Assembly (NCBI GenBank): GCA_903970295.1
Contig: CAJCHQ010000695.1
Span: 1 to 7,204, forward strand
DNA: 7,204 nucleotides
Direction of reading: 5' to 3'
Source: Bryobacterales bacterium
GTDB taxonomy: Bacteria > Cyanobacteriota > Vampirovibrionia > Obscuribacterales > Obscuribacteraceae
Positions 1 to 4,352 of this stretch are shown one piece after another. The notes beneath the pieces were generated by a model. That model worked only from the letters and a program-made list of their open reading frames with translations, searched no databases and was not told where the DNA came from. A program made the translations under genes and the position numbers. Within the stretch, counting starts at the first letter, position 1. Every line of letters begins with the position of its first letter.

Positions 1-686
1 ACGTCTTCGCTTTCGTCTTTGGCCAACCTTTCAAGCATGTTTTCAGGCGTACTCGGATTTTCCGAGACGCCCAGCCTCACGTCAGGATGCGCATCTCGCG
101 AAAGCTTTTCCAATGTATCGAGGGGAGTCTTCGGATTCTCGGCCACCTTGGCACGAATTTTGTGATTAGCTTCATCCGCCAATTTTTTCAAAACTGCAGG
201 CGCTGTATGAGGATTGCTCGCTAACACGTAGCGGACATGGACCTCATCGTCAGTCAATTCTTTGTCTTCTTTGACTGCATCTTCCGAATTGAGCATGAAA
301 ATCGAATCGACGAGGGCTGCCAGTCTTTCTGCTGAAACTGGTTTGCACAAGTAGTAATTCATCTTCAATTTGAGCGCTTCCATAACGTCTTCGTCGCGCT
401 GAGACACAGTCAGAAGCACAGTCGGAATTTTTTTCAGCGTTTCATCTTTCTTCATGTCGGCCAATACTTCGTGACCGTTTTTCTTCGGCATGTTGAGGTC
501 GAGCAGAATGATATCAGGCAGTTTTTCACCGCCCGTCTTCTTTTTCTTCAAGTACTCCATCGCCTGTTCGCCGTCGTTGACAACCGAGATGTTGTAGTCG
601 AGACCGGAATCTCTTAGAGCTTCTTCTGTCAAGCGGATATCAGAAGGAGTATCTTCCACCAACAGCAGTTCAATTCGATTGCCCAT
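1..686 (-). CDS. Rcp1-type response regulator fused to LRV repeats (C-terminus cut by window edge)
   Basis: Partial gene: 228 codons are visible and the frame is still open at base 1. Residues 5-132 form a receiver domain of the Rcp1 type that partners phytochrome-like kinases. It shows the acidic pair E11-D12, phosphoacceptor D63 in LLDLNMPKK, T93 in VLLTVS and K115 in CKP. There is no DNA-binding or enzymatic output domain. From about residue 147 it passes into leucine-rich-variant (LRV) repeats. The VR/IR pairs (151, 177, 203) and the NP pairs (158, 184, 210) recur exactly every 26 residues, in the pattern NPxTPxxxLxxLAxD. LRV repeats are known to form a helical solenoid; a role as a phosphorylation-controlled protein-binding output is inference. 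The ATG at 686-684 is chosen because a strong Shine-Dalgarno stands 7 bases upstream and the receiver domain starts immediately. It overlaps the upstream kinase gene by 17 bases, so the two are probably translationally coupled. Full length and repeat number are unknown. Confidence 0.9.
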   Translation of the reverse strand, partial: MGNRIELLLVEDTPSDIRLTEEALRDSGLDYNISVVNDGEQAMEYLKKKKTGGEKLPDIILLDLNMPKKNGHEVLADMKKDETLKKIPTVLLTVSQRDEDVMEALKLKMNYYLCKPVSAERLAALVDSIFMLNSEDAVKEDKELTDDEVHVRYVLASNPHTAPAVLKKLADEANHKIRAKVAENPKTPLDTLEKLSRDAHPDVRLGVSENPSTPENMLERLAKDESED

Positions 687-2253
687 TATGTTTCTCCTTA
701 GCCTGGATTGCCGCTGGAAGCGAGTAGTAGAAGATCGATCCCTGTCCTGGCTCCGACTCCATCCAAATTTTACCGCCATGCGCCATAACTATCTTTTTGC
801 AGATGGCAAGACCAATTCCCGTTCCAGTGTACTCAGTCTTGCCGTGTAAGCGTGCAAACATGTCGAAAATCTTTTCCGCATACTTGGGATCGACCCCGAT
901 ACCATTATCCCTCAAAGTGAACAGCCAGCGGTCGACTGACAGCTCTGCCGAAATATGGATCTGGGGAGGATCTGCTCCTCGGTATTTTAGCGAATTGCTG
1001 ATCAAATTTTGGAAAAGTTGTACTAATTGAGTTCTTTCCACCGCCACTTCAGGCAGCTCGCCGATGTCGAACTCAGCATTGCTTTCCATGATTGACTGGC
1101 GCAGGTTAGTCAAGACTTCGTCGAGAACCGAACTGACGTCAGTGACTGAAGCCAAATTTTCTTCCGCTTTGATACTCGAGTGCAACAAAACCGCCTGAAT
1201 CAGCTGCTGCATCCGGGCTGTGCCGTCGATTATAAAGTCGATAAATTCGTCGGCCGAATCGTCTAGTTTTCCTTTGTAGCGCTTCTGCAAGAGAGTAGCG
1301 AATCCTTGAATTGCACGCAGCGGCTCTTGCAAATCGTGCGAAGCAATTTTGGCGAATTGCTCGAGCTCTTGATTGGAGCGAATTAACTCAGACGTTCGTT
1401 CTTGTACACGTTGCTCGAGCTCTTCATTTAATTCTCGAGATTTTTCCTCAATCAATTTTCTTTCGGTAATGTCGCTGATGAATGCGCAGTAAACCTGACG
1501 TTCACGGTCCTTAATCGGGAAGACACCGATCTCGACTGGAAATTCCTCACCATGACGATTGAGCACATACATTTCGCGGCGGCGGTTCATCAAACGCCCT
1601 TTAGCAATCGAAAAAAGCTGGTCGCGGTCGAGTACATGCTTGTCGCGAAATCTGGAGGGCACGATGACTTCGGCCACGGGTTTGCCCAGAACGTGCTTGC
1701 GCGACCAACCGAAGAGCTTTTCAGCCTGGAGATTCCAATCGTTGATGGCGCCTTCGGCATCAATCGATATAAAAGCGTCCAGAGAATTTTCAATTATCAG
1801 ACGCGTGCGCCGCTCGCTCTGGCGCAACGCCGTCTCCACTCGATTACGCTCGATTGCATAGCGCAAACAACGCACGATCGAATCGTCACTGACGCGGCCT
1901 TTGATCAAATAGTCCTGAGCCCCATTTTGCAGGGCTTCGAGCGCGATTTGATGATCGTCGAGTGCACTCAGAACTACGACAGGCATGCTTTCCGAGAGGG
2001 CGTGTACGCGGTAGAAGGACTCAATGCCTGTGCTGTCGGGCAAAGATAGATCCAAAAGCACGACATCGATGCCTGGTTTGCTCAGCCTTTCGAGCGTTCC
2101 GGCCAGGGAGGCAACACAGTCGACGACGAACCCCAGCTTTTGCAGGTGCAATCTGAGCAAAGTCGACTGGGTAGGATTGTCTTCCACGACCAGGACGTGC
2201 ATTGGCGCGTTTTCGGAGTTGATTACTTCTGCTTCTGTCGTTGCCACTTGCAA
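670..2253 (-). CDS. Soluble REC-PAS-HisKA-HATPase sensor histidine kinase
   Basis: Cytoplasmic histidine kinase with no membrane segment or signal peptide. Order (527-residue numbering): an N-terminal receiver (about 18-135; acidic residues E24/D25, phosphoacceptor D68, S96, K118); a PAS domain (about 150-263) ending in the usual DITERK; a charged coiled coil (about 264-299); HisKA with H306 in ASHDLQEPLR, the H-box variant typical of phytochrome-like kinases; and HATPase_c with N-box N416/N420, G1 box DNGIG (449-453), F box near 463-466 and G2 box GTGIG (477-481). All key residues are intact, so it should autophosphorylate. Phosphotransfer to the overlapping downstream regulator is inferred from gene order. 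The N-terminal receiver suggests input from another kinase or a feedback site; the PAS ligand is unknown. The frame opens after a stop with TTG at 2253, preceded by a weak GGAA. ATG at 2202-2200, just before the receiver, is a good alternative and would give 510 residues. Confidence 0.93.
   Translation of the reverse strand: MQVATTEAEVINSENAPMHVLVVEDNPTQSTLLRLHLQKLGFVVDCVASLAGTLERLSKPGIDVVLLDLSLPDSTGIESFYRVHALSESMPVVVLSALDDHQIALEALQNGAQDYLIKGRVSDDSIVRCLRYAIERNRVETALRQSERRTRLIIENSLDAFISIDAEGAINDWNLQAEKLFGWSRKHVLGKPVAEVIVPSRFRDKHVLDRDQLFSIAKGRLMNRRREMYVLNRHGEEFPVEIGVFPIKDRERQVYCAFISDITERKLIEEKSRELNEELEQRVQERTSELIRSNQELEQFAKIASHDLQEPLRAIQGFATLLQKRYKGKLDDSADEFIDFIIDGTARMQQLIQAVLLHSSIKAEENLASVTDVSSVLDEVLTNLRQSIMESNAEFDIGELPEVAVERTQLVQLFQNLISNSLKYRGADPPQIHISAELSVDRWLFTLRDNGIGVDPKYAEKIFDMFARLHGKTEYTGTGIGLAICKKIVMAHGGKIWMESEPGQGSIFYYSLPAAIQAKEKHNGQSN
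694..700 (-). promoter_or_regulatory. Shine-Dalgarno TAAGGAG for the response regulator, inside the kinase gene
   Basis: Read on the minus strand, TAAGGAG ends 7 bases before the ATG at 686-684. This is a near-ideal anti-16S match with ideal spacing. It lies within the last codons of the kinase gene, which fixes the regulator start and fits reinitiation or coupled translation after the kinase stop at 672-670. Confidence 0.8.
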
Positions 2254-2281
2254 ACGATTCCGTTTTTGGTCTTAAACTTTC

Positions 2282-2287
2282 ACTATA
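2282..2287 (-). promoter_or_regulatory. Possible -10 element of the kinase-regulator operon
   Basis: On the minus strand TATAGT (five of six to TATAAT) lies about 28 bases before the TTG at 2253. No convincing -35 hexamer stands 16-18 bases upstream. That position abuts the 2303-2340 inverted repeat, which would suit a promoter depending on an activator, or one blocked by a repressor. Weak evidence from a single hexamer. Confidence 0.22.
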
Positions 2288-2302
2288 TCGAAGATACCCA
2301 GG

Positions 2303-2340
2303 TTGCGAACCAGTCCGACAGTCACTGTCTCTGGTGGCAA
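2303..2340. repeat. 38-bp three-tier inverted repeat (candidate operator) upstream of the kinase
   Basis: Three nested arms share one centre. GACAGT (2317-2322) pairs with ACTGTC (2324-2329) around a single C at 2323. ACCAG (2309-2313) pairs with CTGGT (2331-2335). TTGC (2303-2306) pairs with GCAA (2337-2340). This gives 15 complementary pairs interrupted only by short asymmetric gaps. There is no T-run on either side, so it is not an intrinsic terminator. It sits where a -35 region or activator site would lie for the minus-strand operon, and also between the two divergent genes. It could be an operator for a dimeric regulator or a hairpin in an untranslated leader. The symmetry is seen directly; the role is inference. 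Confidence 0.55.
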
Positions 2341-2404
2341 GGCTAAATTGTACTCAAGGCGATGTTACCATGCGCGGGGCCCGCTCCTTTGCTTTGCCCA
2401 GAGT

Positions 2405-2433
2405 TTGCGGCACGGCACAGGTCGTGGTATTAA
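2405..2433 (+). promoter_or_regulatory. Candidate extended -10 promoter for the TPR gene
   Basis: TTGCGG (2405-2410) and TATTAA (2428-2433) are separated by 17 bases. The -10 is preceded by TGG, giving an extended TGn motif. Transcription would begin near 2440. That leaves a leader of about 40 bases before the TTG at 2483 and argues against the more upstream TTG at 2438. The hexamers match consensus only at three and four positions, so this is a modest prediction. A short GC-rich dyad (GCGGG, G, CCCGC at 2374-2384) lies just upstream. Confidence 0.3.
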
Positions 2434-2469
2434 TTAATTGGTAACCCCTGCGCAATCCATTCGGTTGGC

Positions 2470-2474
2470 GGGAG
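2470..2474 (+). promoter_or_regulatory. Ribosome binding site GGGAG deciding the TPR gene start
   Basis: GGGAG lies 8 bases before TTG at 2483. The first possible start in the frame, TTG at 2438, follows directly on an in-frame TAA and has no purine-rich site before it. The site therefore favours the shorter product. Confidence 0.5.
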
Positions 2475-2482
2475 CAGGCACT

Positions 2483-3298
2483 TTGCAAACGTGGGAAGAA
2501 TTAGAATACGCGGCGGAAGTGTCTCTTGCCCGGGGCAATCTGCAAGAGGCGGAGGCCAATCTGCTTTACGCACTGTCTTTGGCGGAAGAATTCGGTCAGG
2601 ACGACAGTCGTTATGTTTTTACTCTCGAGCAGCTGGTTTTGGTTACTTCTCAGATGAAGAAGCTGCCGGCCGCCGAAGGCTATTTGACGAGAGTGCTGCA
2701 TGCAAAAATCAGCAATCTGGGCGGCAACAATTTAGAAATCGCCATTGTTTTGAATGAGTTGGCAGGTCTTAAATACAATCAGGGCAAATTTCGTGAATGC
2801 GAAGAGCTGGTGCAACGCTCGCTTGAACTCCACATCGATTGTTTTGGTGAACGGCATCTCGAAACGGCGGCGGTGGCTAAGAATCTGGCCGTCGTTTATC
2901 ATACCCAACGCAAGTATTCGCAAGCGGAACCACTCTACAAGCTGGCTCTGAGCGTTTCTGAAGAATTGCTGGGACCCGATCACGATGAAACAAAAAGCAT
3001 AAAAGCGAATTACGAGAAGTTATTGAATAAACCGCGAACTGCAGTCGCCGAAAAAATATTAGAAGGAAATTTGCCCATTTTGCAGCGCTTAGTAACGGCT
3101 GCTGAATCGCAGACTGGCTTGTCGGCGGCGCGATCATCTCAGAACAATTTAATAGCGGGGACACCCTTGAACCAATCGGCAGCGGTGGCAAAATCCCTGC
3201 CCTCCAAACGAACTAATCCTTGCCTCTACCGCATGAAATCGCTTGCTCCTATCGCTGTCGCCGATTCGATTTCTCCAATTAATAAGGACCAGCTTTAG
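2483..3298 (+). CDS. Kinesin-light-chain-type TPR repeat protein
   Basis: The protein has 271 residues from the TTG at 2483, chosen for its GGGAG site. The frame can extend to TTG at 2438 (286 residues). There is no ATG near the N-terminus. Almost from the start it consists of TPR helix pairs of about 42 residues, four in all, ending near residue 185. The clearest copies contain LNELAGLKYNQGKF and KNLAVVYHTQRKYSQAEPLY, each followed by a helix with SLEL or ALSV and then FGERH or LGPDH. These are hallmarks of kinesin-light-chain-like TPRs, which bind peptides or partner proteins. The last 85 or so residues are Ser/Ala/Lys-rich, show no recognisable fold and are probably flexible. There is no signal peptide, membrane segment or catalytic motif, so it is likely a cytoplasmic adaptor. 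It is divergent from the kinase operon and lies about 60-70 bases ahead of the Sel1 gene, with which it may be cotranscribed. The partner is unknown. Confidence 0.8.
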   Translation: MQTWEELEYAAEVSLARGNLQEAEANLLYALSLAEEFGQDDSRYVFTLEQLVLVTSQMKKLPAAEGYLTRVLHAKISNLGGNNLEIAIVLNELAGLKYNQGKFRECEELVQRSLELHIDCFGERHLETAAVAKNLAVVYHTQRKYSQAEPLYKLALSVSEELLGPDHDETKSIKANYEKLLNKPRTAVAEKILEGNLPILQRLVTAAESQTGLSAARSSQNNLIAGTPLNQSAAVAKSLPSKRTNPCLYRMKSLAPIAVADSISPINKDQL

Positions 3299-3368
3299 CC
3301 GTTATGATATATTCTGATCGTCGCCTCATCTAGTTGGCACCACCTGTGATACCGTCAGTTTGATTTCT

Positions 3369-4082
3369 ATGCGCACTTCATTTACTCATCTATTTTTGCT
3401 TATTGCTTTTTCTTTCACTCTGGCAGGCACTCTTCAGTCTGGTGCGACCAAGCCTGAGCAAACGAGCGAGGAGCAAATTCACCTGCGCTACGAACAAGCC
3501 CATCTGGCCGTGAAGAATAGAAACTATGAAGAAGCGTTTATGCGTTTGCATAAATTGGCCGACGAGGGCCGCCCGGAAGCTCAGCACATGGTTGGTGTGA
3601 TGTACGAGAAAGGCATAGGTGTTCATAAAGATTTGCACAAAGCGGTGCTCTACTATCGCAAAGCCGCCGATCAAGATTTCGGTGAAGCGCAAAGCAAACT
3701 AGGACATATGTATCTGGTAGGCAATGAAGCTATATATAAAGACGTCGATCAAGCCAAAACCTGGCTGACGAAAGCGGCAACCAAAGAAGTGCCGCAAGCC
3801 GAATACACTTTAGGATTGTTGCATGCTGACGGCGACAAAATACCTCAAGATCTAGCCAAAGCGGCGCAGTATTTGAGGAGCGCCGCCAGCCACGGCATCG
3901 TCGAAGCCGAGCAAGCTCTGGCCAGGCTGCCTCCACTGCCCTATATCGGTAAGCCAGGTGGTGGCAACGTTCTCGGCGCACCGGGACAAGCTTACGGCAA
4001 GGGATTGCAATCGATCCAGGGTGCCTGGGGCGGCTACGGTGATTTGCTCAAATCGTTGAACAATGTCAACGGTCAACCCTGA
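3369..4082 (+). CDS. Secreted Sel1-repeat (SLR) protein
   Basis: The protein has 237 residues from the ATG at 3369. A TTG three codons earlier (3360) is possible, but neither has a clear Shine-Dalgarno. The N-terminus has a basic residue, a hydrophobic run (HLFLLIAFSFTLAG) and a likely SPase I site after SGA (residue 26). There is no lipobox cysteine, so it should be exported. The mature part holds a half TPR (NYEEAFMRLHKLADEG) and three Sel1-like repeats of about 36 residues. The first is canonical (AQHMVGVMYEKGIGV, then KAVLYYRKAA); the next contain LGHMYLVG with KTWLTKAA and LGLLHADG with AAQYLRSAA. The second has a slightly longer loop. A Gly/Pro-rich tail (about the last 45 residues) has no fold I know. 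Sel1 repeats are solenoids that mediate protein contacts, often at the envelope; no enzymatic activity is expected. It follows the TPR gene in the same direction and converges on the tricorn gene. Specific function unknown. Confidence 0.88.
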   Translation: MRTSFTHLFLLIAFSFTLAGTLQSGATKPEQTSEEQIHLRYEQAHLAVKNRNYEEAFMRLHKLADEGRPEAQHMVGVMYEKGIGVHKDLHKAVLYYRKAADQDFGEAQSKLGHMYLVGNEAIYKDVDQAKTWLTKAATKEVPQAEYTLGLLHADGDKIPQDLAKAAQYLRSAASHGIVEAEQALARLPPLPYIGKPGGGNVLGAPGQAYGKGLQSIQGAWGGYGDLLKSLNNVNGQP

Positions 4083-4229
4083 GATTCACCATTTGATTGT
4101 CTGCCAAGCATCCCGATATTCTTTTTGCTCTTCGGCGAAGCTTGCCGACTTTTCTATTTGCGGAAAAAATTCTTGGACGGTCGTCAGTGTGATTACCGAT
4201 CTTACCGGATAAAAAGATTGGAGAAAATG

Positions 4230-4243
4230 CCGGTGCGCACCGG
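4230..4243. repeat. 14-bp perfect palindrome CCGGTGCGCACCGG
   Basis: A perfect GC-rich palindrome between the convergent genes, able to form a short hairpin or a dimer binding site. Its role is unknown; the missing T-run argues against a standard terminator. Confidence 0.5.
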
Positions 4244-4276
4244 GCGGGTTACCTGTGGGCTGTGATTCCGAGAGGG

Positions 4277-4316
4277 ATGCCGTTGTCAGTCTGGCAACTC
4301 ATACAGACTAAGGCAT
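4277..4316. repeat. Two-tier inverted repeat (possible RNA hairpin)
   Basis: The inner arms AGTCTG (4288-4293) and CAGACT (4304-4309) enclose a 10-base loop. The outer arms ATGCC (4277-4281) and GGCAT (4312-4316) continue the stem across a 6/2 internal loop. It lies 37 bases beyond the tricorn stop on that gene's strand, so it could end or protect the 3' end of that transcript. Eleven pairs with a large loop is only moderately significant. Confidence 0.4.
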
Positions 4317-4352
4317 AGCAGGCGGATTTGCACTGTGTAATTACGCAGACTT

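Larger units (their letters stand above)
4083..4352. other. Convergent intergenic region with dyads and a start-less open frame
   Basis: These 270 bases lie between two convergent stops. The region holds the palindrome at 4230-4243, a two-tier hairpin at 4277-4316 and a near-palindrome at 4333-4348 (CTG, TGTAATTACG, CAG). None is followed by a T-run, so no ordinary intrinsic terminator is evident for either flanking gene. On the minus strand the frame from 4298 to the stop at 4088-4086 is open for 70 codons and reads like protein (for example FYPVRSVITL and EEQKEYRDAW), but it contains no ATG, GTG or TTG. An ATG at 4302-4300 lies in a different frame that closes after 17 codons. This could be a decayed or frameshifted small gene, or chance. 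No RNA family is recognised. Confidence 0.4.

Noticed and set aside
1552..2049. 165-codon plus-strand open frame inside the kinase gene, and similar antisense frames within the tricorn gene
   Set aside because: They are antisense to strongly conserved domains, have no ribosome site and show no recognisable protein features. They are best explained as shadows of the real genes.
2357..2371. Minus-strand AAAGGAG followed by an ATG at 2371-2369 upstream of the kinase, as a leader peptide
   Set aside because: The frame closes after five codons with no regulatory codon pattern, and the spacing to the ATG is long.
3303..3313. TATGAT and TATATT -10-like hexamers ahead of the Sel1 gene
   Set aside because: No -35-like hexamer occurs at 16-18 bases upstream of either (taataa and aggacc at those positions); AT-rich sequence alone is not enough.
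4122..4145. Possible intrinsic terminator: T5 run beside a CTTCG/CGAAG stem downstream of the Sel1 gene
   Set aside because: The T-run precedes the stem on the plus strand and becomes an A-run after it on the minus strand, so the order is wrong for termination in either direction.
4200..4330. Possible riboswitch in the convergent intergenic region
   Set aside because: No conserved cores of cobalamin, SAM, TPP, glycine or c-di-GMP classes could be matched by eye, and the region lies downstream of both flanking genes rather than in a leader.
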